Assembly: GCA_025765615.1 (NCBI GenBank)
Contig: JAIVFJ010000356.1
Span: forward strand, 1-59,158
DNA: 59,158 nucleotides
Source: Zopfochytrium polystomum
Taxonomy: Eukaryota; Chytridiomycota; Chytridiomycetes; Chytridiales; Chytridiaceae
Direction of reading: 5' to 3'
The notes beneath the pieces are model-generated. The model was not told where the DNA came from. It saw nothing but the letters and a program-made list of their open reading frames with translations, and did not search any database. The position numbers and the translations under genes are program-made. Of this stretch, positions 22,769-33,415 are shown piece by piece (position 1 is the first letter of the stretch; every line of letters begins with the position of its first letter).

Positions 22769-24434
22769 ATGCGCCGCAACGACGCCGCCACCGCCGGCAC
22801 TCCGCCCACAGTCTCGGTCCCCACCATTGGCGACCGGGACTCGTCCGCAGCCTCCTCCCGCGACTTCGTCGCCCACCCGATCCTCCGCCGATCGCTCGAC
22901 GCCCTCCTCGCCGAAGGCGCGCCGGACTACCCCGTGCTCCCCGTCTTCCAGCACACGCGCACGGGCGGCTTCGTCGACGGCAACAGGAACCCGCCGCTCT
23001 CGTTCCAGCGCGGCGACACGCACATGATGAGCAACAACCTCGAGCCGGGACCCGTCGTCCCCGACGTTTGCGTGCTCCCGCCAAAGCTCGCGCCGGATGC
23101 CTCTGGCTTTGTCGTCCGCCTACCCGGTGACATTGAGATTGCGCTCCACAAGTCCATCGAGGCCTACCATGACCTCGCACCGGCATCGACATCGCCTTTT
23201 GTTCACGGCTTCAACGGCTTGCCGGGGCTCGGGCCGTGGTCCATCGCTGGGGTGATTCGCATCACCAACAACAAAAACACAGCGGTTCAGCACGTCAGGG
23301 TGTCGCTGGACTTAAGCGCAAGCATGGCGAGCAAGCCCCTCGCCAAGGACCTTTATGACACCTCCAGAGCAGTTGGGCTCGTAGTCGACCCCGCGTTAAG
23401 TGCCACCAAGCGCCTTGCGAGATGGCGGTTGGTTGAAGCTCAGCCCCACCGGTTCCAGATCGAAAGGCTTGTAAGTCTCCTTCTCCTTTCTCTAAATTTG
23501 AAAGGTAAACTGAGTTCTCAATTACAATCAGGGTCCGCGAGAGTCCTTCTGTGCCTCGTTCCGATACCAGTTTACCCAAGTCTATCCACCATCCATTGAC
23601 CTCATAGCTTTGAACCTGAACGAATCGGCAACTAACACGCAGTACAGGCTGACGGTGGAAGTCGTTCTCCCGAATAGAGGCTTCTTCAGCGACGACACCA
23701 TGGTCTCGCTCGTGAAAGACATCCCCGTTTATATGTATTCGAAACCGCAAATTGCCGAGGTGCTCCAGAGCGCGCTGAGGAAGCGTGTTGAAACGATGCA
23801 TGCGAGGGCTCCAGAGTTTCCATGGAGACTGTCGCTTGCGCACAGCCACCTGACACCCACCGACATCGCCTTCATCGACATCACAGTCGGGGCGCTCCAC
23901 GGAACGTCCACCCTTCCAGAAATCACCGCCGTCACCGTGGAGATTGTCGAAGTCATCGGGTACCTCCACGGCGAGCTCAAAATGGACAGAAGCAAACGGG
24001 TTCGCACGCACGCAACCCAAAAGGTGTGCGAGCGCGACAAGTTTGCACCTTCTTGGACCCGCGACGACTCTCCGCAACTGCCGGACACCGCCGCCTCGCA
24101 GGCCGCCTTGCTTCGCTTCGCGACTCCGCCGCTTGTGGCCGACCGCCGCGAAGCGGTCCGCATCCCGCTCTCGGCAAAACAGGATCCCCAGTACCCCGCG
24201 TCCTGCATGAACCCGGACGGGCGGTGGCACGACGTGGTCATTGCGCACGATCTGCGTGTTGTCCTGCACGTTTTGGACGAGAAACGGCGCGTCGTGGAGA
24301 TTGAGGGTGTTATGGCTGTTTCGGTGATTGGCGTGCGGAGGGAGGAGCTTGTACATCTCGTTGACGCATATCCGGGGCTGCTTGAGGACGCGCCGATGAA
24401 TGACGCGACCGAGGATCCGCCTGCCTTGTTCTAG
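22769..24434 (+). CDS. Arrestin-like protein B
   Basis: Same architecture as protein A: exon 1 at 22769-23470, an intron at the same position after the conserved ERL codons, and exon 2 at 23532-24434, giving 534 residues with no frame break. The N-terminus is MRRNDAATAGTPPTVSVP. The central region has DIEIALHKSIEAYHDLAPAS and FNGLPGLGPWSIAGVIRIT; the second half has FPWRLSLAHSHLTPTDIAFI. Compared with A and C it lacks a short stretch after CERDKFA (about 24045) and ends ATEDPPALF. It forms a subfamily with D and is more distant from A and C. Confidence 0.75.
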
Positions 24435-24614
24435 TTGGACGTTTATTGTTTCGCCCTTGTTTTGCTCCAGTGAAGGGGAGCTGCCGCGCTGGCTGCAGCT
24501 CGCCCTGCAGGCGACCTTCAAACTACTATCACCCAAACTTGTTTGTATTGTTCGCCTACCATGGTTTTATTCGTCCTCTTCTAGATTTTGCCCAACAACA
24601 CTTACGCTTGTCTT
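24435..24614. other. 3' flank of arrestin-like gene B
   Basis: T-rich 3' flank; no gene is seen. Confidence 0.4.
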
Positions 24615-24905
24615 TCAGGCTAATAAGAGTTTCACAATAGCATGGTTTTGGCGCGTGTTGGCATAATTCATTGGCGTCTGATTGTGCAAACACCTTGCGT
24701 TAGCCCTAACCCTGACGACGTCCACATGACCACGCGAGCAAGCAGCATAGAGAGGGGGAGTACTTTTCGTCCGACAGTTAACGTCAGCACCCCGCTGGAC
24801 CAGAAGTTTGACCATCTCGTAATTTCTGCTGCCGCAGGCTCTGTGCAAGGGAGCAGACTTGAAATAGGTGGATGCAGACAGTAATTTGGTAAATATTTGA
24901 ATGTT
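24615..24905 (-). pseudogene. Canonical ankyrin-repeat fragment
   Basis: On the minus strand two classical ankyrin units are readable: SAPLHRACGSRNYEMVKLLV followed by QRGADVN, and PPLYAACSRGHVDVVRV. A third partial unit, MNYANTRQNHAIVKLLLA, runs to a stop at 24615. The third unit lacks its beginning, so an internal piece is missing. There is no convincing start; the upstream open frame to 25010 is not ankyrin-like. It is probably a remnant of an ankyrin gene trapped inside the arrestin-like array in opposite orientation. It is of the ordinary 33-residue type, not the WW type. Confidence 0.6.
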
Positions 24906-25082
24906 GGAACCCCACAACCGGGAAAGCCCAAGTTTCCCGAGAATCTCCCATTTGAGTGGCAGTAGTGCCAAGCGGAAAGCCCAGTCAGTCAACAGACGGA
25001 CAACAGACATCCCCTGGCGGGAGTGCCTTTTTTGGACAAATTAGAGCAACAGAAAAAAAGAAAAAAACAAAAATAAAAAAAA

Positions 25083-25104
25083 TCATCAAACAAATCACAG
25101 GCCC
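25083..25104 (+). promoter_or_regulatory. Conserved upstream element of arrestin-like gene C
   Basis: TCATCAAACAAATCACAGGC after an A-rich run, 45 bp before the ATG; compare 22711-22732 and 27689-27710. Confidence 0.35.
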
Positions 25105-25148
25105 AGTGACTGGGTTGGAATCCTTTTTTTCACACCCGCAGGAACCGA

Positions 25149-26869
25149 ATGGGCAGCAACGACGCCGCCGCCTCCGGCACCGCCGCCTCCTCAACCACAA
25201 GGCCCAAAGTCTCGGTCGTCGCCACCATCGGCGACCCCGACTCGGCCACAGCCTCCTCCCGCGTCTTCGCCGCCCACCCGATCCTCCGCCGATCCCTCGA
25301 TACCCTCTTCACCCAAGGCGCCCCCGACTACCCCGTGCTCCCGGTCTTCCAGCACACACGCACCGGCGGCTTCGTCGACGGCGCCAGGAACCCGCTTCTC
25401 TCGTTCCAGCGGGGGTGGCGACGCGCGCATGCTGAGCAACAACCTCGAGCCGGGACCCGTCGTGCCCGAAGTCGTCGTGCTGCCGCCCAAGCTCGCGCCG
25501 GACTACTCTAGCTTTGTCGTTCGCCTCTCCGGCGACCTCGAGATCGCGCTCCACAGGTCCCTCGAGTCCTACCACGACCTCTCACCGGCGTCGACATCGC
25601 CTTTTGTCCACGGCTTCAACGGCTTGCCGGGGCTCGGGCCGTGGTCCATTGCCGGGGTGCTCCGCCTCACAAACAACAAAGACACAGTGCTCGAGCGGAT
25701 CAAGGTGACACTGGACTTTACGGCGAACATGGCCTGCAAGCACTTGGTCAAGGCTGAGCTGGAAAATTTCACTGACGTAAGCACTGGTCTGGTCACAAAG
25801 CGTCTTCAGAGATGGCGCCTGTTTGAGGTCAAGCCCCACGAGATTCAGATCGAAAGGCTGGTGAGTATCTCTATTCTACTCCTTTATGATCTAATCAAAG
25901 TCCGCAACCGTCGAAAAGGGACCACGGGAGTCATTCTATGCATCATTCCGGTACCAGTTAACTCAAGTCTATCCTCCATCTGTCGACCTCATAGCTTTGA
26001 ATCTGAACGAATCCGCCACAAATACCTACTACAAGATGATGGTCACTGTCATTGTTCCGAAAAAAGGTTTCTTCAAGGAAAGCAAGGTCCTCTCCCTCAC
26101 CAAAGACATCCCGGTTCACCTGTACTCGAAGCAGCAAATCGCCGAGGTCCTCCAGGCCGCCACCAGAAGGGTCGAAACGCTGCACGCGCGAAAGATGGAG
26201 TTTCCGTGGAAGCTGTCGCTCGTGCACAGTGTCCTGGCCCCGTCCGAGACCACCTTCTTGGACATTACAGTCGGCGCTCTCCCGGGAACGTCGGCGTTCC
26301 CAGAGATCGCCGTCGTCACCGTCGAGATCGTCGAAGTCATTGGGTACCTCCGTGGAGAGTCCAAGTTCGACGCGAGCAAGCAGGTCCGCACGCACGCGAC
26401 CCAAAAGGTCTGCGAGCGATACAAGTTTGCCGTGTCGACGTCTCCCGCTTCCTCGGCCGCTCCGGCGAGCGCCCCGCTTCTGCTGTCGTGGACCCGCGAC
26501 GACACCCCGCAGCTGCCGGACACCCTCGCCTCGCAGTCCGCCACGCTGCGCTTCTTCACCCCGCCTCTGGCAACTACCCTACGCGACGCCGTCCGCGCGT
26601 CGCCCGCCGCAAAGCAAGACCCGCAGTACCCGGCTTCGTGCATGAATCCGGACGGACGGTGGCACGACGCAGTCATCGCGCACGACCTGCGCGTTGTCCT
26701 GCACGTTTTGAACGAGAAGCGTCGCGTCGTGGAGGTCGAGAGTGTTGTGGCCGTATCGGTGATTGGCGTGCCGAGAGAGGAGCTTGTTCGGTTGGTGGAC
26801 GCGTATCCGGGACTGTTGGAGGACGTGCCGATTAATGACGGAGACGAGGAACTGCCAACCGTATTTTAG
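25149..26869 (+). CDS. Arrestin-like protein C
   Basis: Paralogue of A with the same two-exon structure (25149-25860, 25919-26869). Exon 1 is one base too long for the frame. The five-G run at 25411-25415 follows SFQR, where the sister genes have CGCGGCGAC; one G fewer restores the frame, so a homopolymer error is the simplest reading. Exon 2 is clean and very close to that of A, including RTHATQKVCERYKFAV, AAKQDPQYPASCMNPDGRWH and the identical ending VPINDGDEELPTVF. It has a Ser/Ala insertion (SPASSAAPASAP) relative to A. Function as for A. Confidence 0.75.
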
Positions 26870-27746
26870 GTGAACTGCTACTGCCAGGGGTTGCAGAGTG
26901 CGGAGTAAGCTGCCTTGAATTTTCATTTGCTGTGGCTCTGAGTCGCTCTTTGCTACCTCGGTAGTATGTCGGAGTAGTCTTGCGTTTTTATATTTGTTTG
27001 GAGGGTACGAGCAATAGTAATCAAAATGGCAAATTCTGAGAAATCATTCTTCACAGCTTCGGCTGGTGCGGTAATGAACAAATTTTTTGCGTGAGGCAGC
27101 CAAAGACTGCGACAAATGAATGTCCCGTGAGGAATGAGAGAGAGAGACACACAGGGAGACAGTGGAGCGCAGCCTGTGTGAAGAGGAAGCGAGCGACTTC
27201 CTTGGACCTTGGGCGCCCCCCAATAATATTATGAAGCTGAAGGTCGACAGACTTTTCTGTTATTTGTTTCGTTTCACGCTTGCTCGCCGACAAGCCTTTT
27301 TAATCGAGCCGACTAAGTAATTTCGAGCTGGGTATCAAAAAAAAAAAGTAAAAATTACATTCATGCAAATAAACACGCTCAGTGCATATTGAAATTCGGC
27401 CTCCGCAGAGAGCAGTGTGGGAATTTTCTCGCGTTGGGCATATTGCAACAGTAGGCCAACAATAACGTTGTTCAATATCAAAAAGACGAAAATGTAAAGA
27501 AACAGGAGTACAATAAAACAAGTAAACTGCAGGAGGCCGATCGCCACAGACCAAAGACAAATCCATTATTTTCCTGAAGCCCAGTCCCCGCCGTTGACAA
27601 GGCATAATGGACGCCACTAACTGTCCCTGCCCAGTGTGTTTTTCTTTACGAGGAAGAAAAAACAAGATAAAAAAGAAAAATAAAAAAATCATCAAAAAAA
27701 CACAGGCCCACTTTCCTCCCAGTACAGCCAATATCGAAGCAGGCGA
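26870..27746. repeat. Intergenic part of the duplicated unit, copy 2
   Basis: Second copy of 21915-22768, between genes C and D. It carries small differences, such as loss of a 22300-22360-like stretch and an added stretch near 27470 and 27560-27650. Confidence 0.85.
27689..27710 (+). promoter_or_regulatory. Conserved upstream element of arrestin-like gene D
   Basis: Identical in order and spacing (37 bp before ATG) to the element upstream of gene B. Confidence 0.4.
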
Positions 27747-28653
27747 ATGCGCCGCAACGACACCGCCACCGCCGGCACTCCGCCCAAAGTCTCGGTCGTC
27801 GCCACCATTGGCGACCCGGACTCGTCCGCAGCCTCCTCCCGCGTCTTCGTCGCCCGCCTGATCCTCCGCCGATCGCTCGACGTCCTCCTGGCCGAAGGCG
27901 CGTCGGACTACCCCGTGCTCCCCGTCTTCCAGCACACGCGCACGGGCGGCTTCGTCGACGGCAACAGGAGCCCGCCGCTCTCGTTCCAGCGCGGCGACGA
28001 GCGCATGGTGAGCAACAACCTCGAGCCGGGACCCGTCGTCCCCGACGTTCGCGTGCTCCCGCCAAAGCTCGCGCCGGATGCCTCTGGCTTTGTCGTCCGC
28101 CTACCTGGTGACATTGAGATTGCGCTCCACAAGTCCATCGAGGCCTACCATGACCTCGCACCGGCATCGACATCGCCTTTTGTTCATGGCTTCAACGGCT
28201 TGCCGGGGCTCGGGCCGTGGTCCATCGCCGGGGTGATTCGCATCACCAACAACAAAAACACAGCGGTTCAGCACGTCAGGGTGTCGCTGGACTTAAGCGC
28301 AAGCATGGCGAGCAAGCCCCTTGCCAAGGACCTTTATGACAGCCCAAGAGGAGTTGGGCTCGTAGTCGACCCCGGGTTAAGTGCCACCAAGCGCCTTGCG
28401 AGATGGCGGTTGTTTGAAGCTCAGCCCCAGCGGTTCCAGATCGAAAGGCTTGTAAGTCACCTTCTCCTTTCTCTAAATTTGAAAGGTTAACTGAGTTCTC
28501 AATTACAATCAGGGTCCGCGAGAGTCCTTCTGTGCCTCGTTCCGATACCATCTTACCCAAGTCTATCCACCATCCATTGACCTCATAGCTTTGAACCTGA
28601 ACGAATCGGCAGGGTCAGGAGTCGAAAGACTCTGTCCAGGTAATGTCAACTAA
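27747..28653 (+). pseudogene. Arrestin-like protein D, truncated copy of B
   Basis: Exon 1 (27747-28451) and the intron match gene B closely. Exon 2 starts at 28513 with GPRESFCASFRYHLTQVYPP but homology stops abruptly after LNLNESA at 28611 (equivalent to 23630 in B). Fourteen unrelated codons follow before TAA at 28651-28653. The second arrestin-like domain, about 270 residues, is missing. The truncated frame could still give a 281-residue protein, so a dominant-interfering or half-domain product is possible, but loss of function is more likely. Confidence 0.75.
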
Positions 28654-28860
28654 AGGTGTACGCCTCTTAAAAGTTTGCACTTGGTCTCCGGTTGTAATGC
28701 AAGGCTCTCAATGTTGCTCGTCAGAATTCTCTGTTTTCTGATCGTGAAAAACCACCGCGCACGACAAAGAGCTGTTGCCAAAGCACTCTTTCCATTGTGT
28801 TGTTTGCGTTTATTTGGTCTTGTGCTGCATGAACTTCCACGCCGGTCTGAACCAGCACAA

Positions 28861-29391
28861 TTACTTTCCATAGCCATGCGCAAACTCGTCAATCTCCTTC
28901 TTCAACAGCGCCGTAATTCTCTCAAGAATCTGCGAGTCATCCACAAACTCCCCATCCTCCTTTTTCAGTGGTAGAATCTTGACGCCCCACTTGATCGCCG
29001 TCTTCTTTCCGCCATCGACGGGCACAAACTCGACGAGCGACAGCATGGCGGACCAAGGAATGATCCCGAACGGTCCCATGTCGAACAACACCGTCGGAAC
29101 GCGCGACGCCGAAGCTGCCGCGCCGTCGACGTCGTCTTCGGGCGGCAACCCGACAGCCAGAATCGTCTCGTGGGCGTTCGGCACTGCCAGGAGCCGCTTG
29201 AGGCCAACCCTTCCGCGGCCGGTACCTTGGTCAAGGATGGTGTGCTCTCCGACAAAGACCTTTTCGATCCAGGCGTCGAGGACGACGGCGGGGGTGCCGT
29301 CAACTTGTTGGTGGAGTGTGATGGTGTGGTGGTGGAGGAAGTTCGCATAGGCGTCGACGGACTTGGGGTCGTAGTAGATGGGTGAAGACAT
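28861..29391 (-). CDS. SRPBCC-like small protein
   Basis: A single-exon 176-residue frame starting MSSPIYYDPKSVDAYANFLH. It contains WIEKVFVGEHTILDQGTGRG, then a pattern of strands ending WSAMLSLVEFVPVDGGKKTA and IKWGVKI, and a long C-terminal helix (ILERITALLKKEIDEFAHGY). The order of strands, the Gly-rich QGTGRGRVG turn and the final amphipathic helix resemble the START/polyketide cyclase-like (SRPBCC) fold, which binds hydrophobic ligands. The call is by pattern only. The stop lies at 28861 and the protein is uninterrupted, so it is probably functional. Confidence 0.5.
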   Translation of the reverse strand: MSSPIYYDPKSVDAYANFLHHHTITLHQQVDGTPAVVLDAWIEKVFVGEHTILDQGTGRGRVGLKRLLAVPNAHETILAVGLPPEDDVDGAAASASRVPTVLFDMGPFGIIPWSAMLSLVEFVPVDGGKKTAIKWGVKILPLKKEDGEFVDDSQILERITALLKKEIDEFAHGYGK

Positions 29392-30158
29392 TTTTTTTCT
29401 TCTCGATTTTCAGTTGTGGAGGATTGGATTGCCTCGGGAACCCGACTTTAAGTAGATCTTCGGAGCTCGATATTTCAAGGATCCTCCGAAAGCTAGTCAG
29501 TCTCCGTGCTGTTCTCACCCTGTTGTATCGACGGAATGGCAAAGGCGGAACCTCATCATTTGCGGCGATGGTGCGGAAGCGGGCGACTCCTCGACCCGCG
29601 TTCGCACGAAGCATGAAAAAAAAAAACCAAACTAAAGTGAAAGAAACCTCCGTTCCACGGTTGAATTCCTGTTGGTGCGAACGGCTTTCCTAAGCGACGG
29701 GGCTGTGGGGCAGCGAGGTGAGTCTGTCCCCAAGCCCCTGCGCCGTGATGACGACGATGTCCGTCGGTGTATTACAAAACAGCTCACTTGAAGGCTCGAG
29801 TCCCGTCATCTGCAAACGCAGCAGTTCCGCCGACGGAATCGTTCGCTGGCCCGCGACCGCCAGTGATTGAGGGATGCAAGTTAGTTAGTTTGTCAGAACG
29901 GGGAAATGTGGGGAGCGGAGTGCCAAATCCGGCCCAATCAAACAAGACAGAGTGAGTGGCTCCCGGTGCCTCGGTTCGTTTCCGCCCGTGGTCCGTCAAT
30001 TGGCCCACGAAAAGAAAAAAAAAGGAGAAAAACAAAACAAATAATAAACAACTGAAACACAATGTAAAATCGAACGATTCCTTCGCCCTCGCCCAATTGA
30101 CGCTTTCCTTCCCCGCAAAAAAACTCACGGAAAAAAAAGAGTGACCGTCACACGAACG
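29392..30158. other. Intergenic, no confident gene
   Basis: Contains an open frame at 29382-29693 that has no recognisable pattern, and A-rich stretches from about 30010 that probably belong to the glutathione peroxidase 5' region. Confidence 0.45.
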
Positions 30159-30967
30159 ATGTTGTCTCCTTTCTACCGAATCCCCCTCAACGACTTTCGC
30201 AAAAGGCCCGTGGACCTTGCTTCCCTGGCTGCTGGCAAGGTCGTCCTTGTGGTCAACGTCGCGTCAAAGGTGAGCCGTCGCATGAAGGAGACGATATTCG
30301 CACACTTTTCGGTTCTGCAGCACCTGGCTCGACGCGCTGTCTTGGCTGCTTGCACTCACCATCCATTTTCTTCCCCTTGAAACAGTGCGGATTTGCAACA
30401 CAGTACGCCGGTCTTGAAAAGCTCTACCAAGCCCACAAGGACAAAGGGCTCGTCATTATTGTATGAACACCTTGCATTAATCGCCAATCTTCCATTTTGG
30501 CTGACGATGCTCCGCTCACGTGCAGGGCGTCCCGTCGAACGACTTTGCGCAGGAGCCGCTCGAGGGAGAGGAGGTGGTCGAGAGCTGCAAGCTGAACTTT
30601 GGCGTTACCTTTCCGATCATGGAGAAATCACACGTGAGTTGAGCTGTACTCATGATTCAAGTTATTCGTTTCAATTAATATCCTTGATTGTGCCGGCGAC
30701 AAGGTCAACGGGAAGGACGAGCATCCGCTGTTCGCGTTCCTCAAGTCGGAGAAGCCAGGCGTACTCGGTTTAAAGATGTTAGTGCAGTCAACAATTGTGG
30801 TTGTGGTTGTGTTGTGTTTGCTGAACTCTTCGTTTTCCCGAAACAGGGTGAAGTGGAACTTTGAAAAGTTTCTCATCGACAAGAACGGCGCGCCCGTCGA
30901 GCGTTTTTCATCCCTTGCGACGCCTGAATCCATTGAGCCGCATATTGTCAAGCTGCTTTCACAGTGA
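30159..30967 (+). CDS. Glutathione peroxidase-like thiol peroxidase
   Basis: Five exons (30159-30269, 30386-30460, 30526-30633, 30704-30777, 30847-30967) join in frame to 162 residues, the normal size. It reduces peroxides, in fungi usually with thioredoxin. The peroxidatic residue is a Cys (TGC) at residue 38 in VNVASKCGFATQYAGL. A later Cys in VVESCKLNFGVTFP is the likely resolving residue, and KWNFEKFLIDKNG carries the catalytic Trp and Asn. The usual NQFGxQEP loop reads SNDFAQEP, so the tetrad Gln position holds Asp. The in-frame GTG upstream at 30141 is not needed as a start. No targeting peptide is evident. Confidence 0.92.
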
Positions 30968-31590
30968 GCTGTCGTGAGGCTGTTCCGTGGGAAGGGGTTT
31001 TTTCTTCTACTGAGTCAAGAGTTACGTTTATTGGAATCTGAGGATCTTCTTTTTTTTTCTTGATTCCTGGGGAATACAAAGCATTGTTATTTGTTTGTCC
31101 GTATTGTCGTCTGTTGCACAGCGAGTCTAAAAGCGATAAACTCTTAAAACCAGATCAATGGGCGTTGGTGGCTGACGAAGCCCGAGCGTTGATTTTTGGA
31201 CATTTCCAAAAATGGACTAATTAAAGGCACTTAGGCGCGTTCGGTTTTGGGGTCTGTCGGAAGCCTCTGTCCAAAATGCTGTCTAAAATGACAGCCTTTT
31301 ATTCCAACCCTGCGAGGCCCCGATGGCTAGATGGCTCGGAGAATTGGCTTGCTTCCGCCCACTGGCTTCCGTTCTGACTTTCCCCAAGGGGCGGAAGCTG
31401 TCTTTACAGCTTGCATGTGACGAAAACTCGCGCAAATCCTACTCCACGAGTCCGCCCGATCGCGCTCCGTCGCGTCGCGGACTTGCATTCCGTTCCTTCT
31501 GATTTGAAATGAGAAATAGCCGAGCGAAATGTCTCTATCGACAACGGAAGAAGGGCTGAGGACGAAAAAGATATTGTACTTTTTGTTCAC
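30968..31590. other. Intergenic, no gene seen
   Basis: 3' flank of the peroxidase and 5' flank of the transporter. A long antisense frame from 31327 is a shadow of the transporter's first exons. Confidence 0.5.
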
Positions 31591-33291
31591 ATGCATTCCG
31601 AGTCCGGCAACACTGCTGGGGATGACAACGAGTCGGCCACAGCGTTTGGTGAAGCGGACAAGGAACCCCAAGCCGTCACTCTGACTATCGAAGACAGTCA
31701 ACCGTCGAAAGGCGTCGTCGATGCTAATGTAATCAACTGAGCTTCTGCAACCCGCAGCTAAAAGCAATTCTGCTAAGGTTGACTGGGACGGCCCCAATGA
31801 CCCAGAGAACCCCAAGAACTGGCCAAAAGCGAGACGCTGGTTGATCACCATGGTTGCCGCACTTTTCACCCTTATGGGACCGCTGGGCTCCTCAATCATC
31901 GCGCCTGCAGTACCAGCCGTTGCAAGGGGTAAGTTTTGTGTTACACCGGCGTTTGTCCATGCTGATTTCTGACTTACCGCACTCCCCTCCTCAGATCTCG
32001 ACTTGACGACCGATGTTCAAAGGGAAATGATCATATCGATATTCGTCCTCGCCTTTGCTTTCGGCCCTCTCTTTTTCGGACCCGTATCGGAGCTGTACGG
32101 ACGTCGCTGGGTTATCATCCTCCCGTCCTTCGTCTGTCTCGCTTTCAACATTGCGTGCGCCTTCTCTCAGAGCCTTGCAGAGCTCCTCATATTTCGATTT
32201 GTTTCAGCATTTGCGGGCAGCGCTGCTTTGGCGGTAAGATGCGGCCGTTCTTTCTCCCGTGAAGACTCACAACTTAATGCTGCATCCCCATTTGGTAGAT
32301 CGGCGCAGGAGTCCTCACTGATATGTTTGGTCCAGCCGAGGTTGGCCCCGCCATCAACGTGTTCTCCCTTGCACCCGCCATGGGACCCGTTCTAGGCCCT
32401 GTCATCGGTTCCGCCCTTGCGGAATACGCGTCGTGGCGATGGGTCCTTCATTTCCTTTCGCTCTTTTATGCGGTGGTGATCGTTGCCGGATTCCTCTTTC
32501 TTCGAGAGACTTATGCGCCGGTCCTGCTCGCCGCAAAGGCTGCGCGATTGGGGAAGTCCAGCTCTGCAATCACCAGTTCTTCGAATCAAACTCACGTCTC
32601 CATCACCCACCGCCTCGCCGAGTCAGCCAAACGCCCCTTCATCCTCCTTTTCACCCAGCCGATAGTAATAACTGTCAGCCTCTACCTCGCGTACGTTTAC
32701 GGCCTCATTTACCTCGTCATCGCGACCTTTAGCAAACTCTGGATCGTGCGATACCACGAGTCCCTTAGCATCTCCGGGCTCAACTTCCTCGCCCTTGGGA
32801 TCGGTCTAGCCGCCGGCAGCGTCGGGTTCGCGCCCGTCCTGCAACGAATCTACTTTGCCATGCGAGACCGCAATGGTGGCGTCACGGTCCCAGAGCACCG
32901 TCTCCCCGCAGCAATCCCCGTCGCTTTCCTTCTTCCCGCCTCGATCTTCATGTACGGCTGGTCGGCGCAGGAGCGCGTCTACTGGCTCGTCCCAGACATT
33001 GGTATCATGCTGTTTGGGTTCGCGTTCGCCGTACCGTTTCAGACGCTCAACATCTACCTCGTCGACGCGTACCGCCGGTACTCGGCCAGCGCTTTCGCCG
33101 CGTCGTCGTTTTTGCGGTCAGTGTTTGGCTTTGCGTTTCCGCTGTTTGCGAACGCGATGTATGACAAGCTTGATTATGGGTGGGGAAATTCAGTGCTTGG
33201 GTTTGTGGCGGTGGCGGGGATTCCGGCGCCGTGGCTGCTGTACCGGTATGGTGCTTACCTGCGGTCCAAGAGCACGTACGCGGCGGGTTAA
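31591..33291 (+). CDS. MFS transporter, DHA1 (drug:H+ antiporter-1) type
   Basis: Plasma-membrane or vacuolar exporter of drugs or polyamines, 12 membrane segments expected. The first exon starts ATGCATTCC at 31591 and has an acidic, soluble N-terminus. The next gives VDWDGPNDPENPKNWPKARR, the usual signature before helix 1. Exon 31995-32233 has GPVSELYGRRWVIILPS (motif A region) and exon 32299-33291 has GPVLGPVIGSALAEYASWRW (antiporter motif C) and helices 7-12. Introns lie at about 31729-31757, 31929-31994 and 32234-32298. The first intron does not keep frame by one base, so its boundaries or one base are uncertain. Related to the TPO/FLU1 group; the substrate is unknown. Confidence 0.88.
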
Positions 33292-33415
33292 GGATGTTTT
33301 GGCCCCTGCTAAATTTTCAATAATAGTGCTTCTTCCATATTCTCCGCTTTCTTTTCCCTTTGCTTTCAATATTGCAGCAAAAGCAGGGGAAATCTGTTTG
33401 AAGGTGAAGTGCCAA

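Noticed and set aside
24701..24716. TAGCCCTAACCCTGAC resembling telomere repeats
   Set aside because: Only about two units, inside the arrestin-like array with no further repeats; chance.
29747..29810. Perfect 7-bp inverted repeat GATGACG / CGTCATC resembling a tRNA acceptor stem with a B-box-like CTCGAGTCC
   Set aside because: The enclosed 50 bases are too few and do not form D, anticodon or T stems; no tRNA fits.
31327..31899. A 190-residue minus-strand frame
   Set aside because: Antisense to the first exons of the MFS transporter, whose plus-strand motifs are clear.
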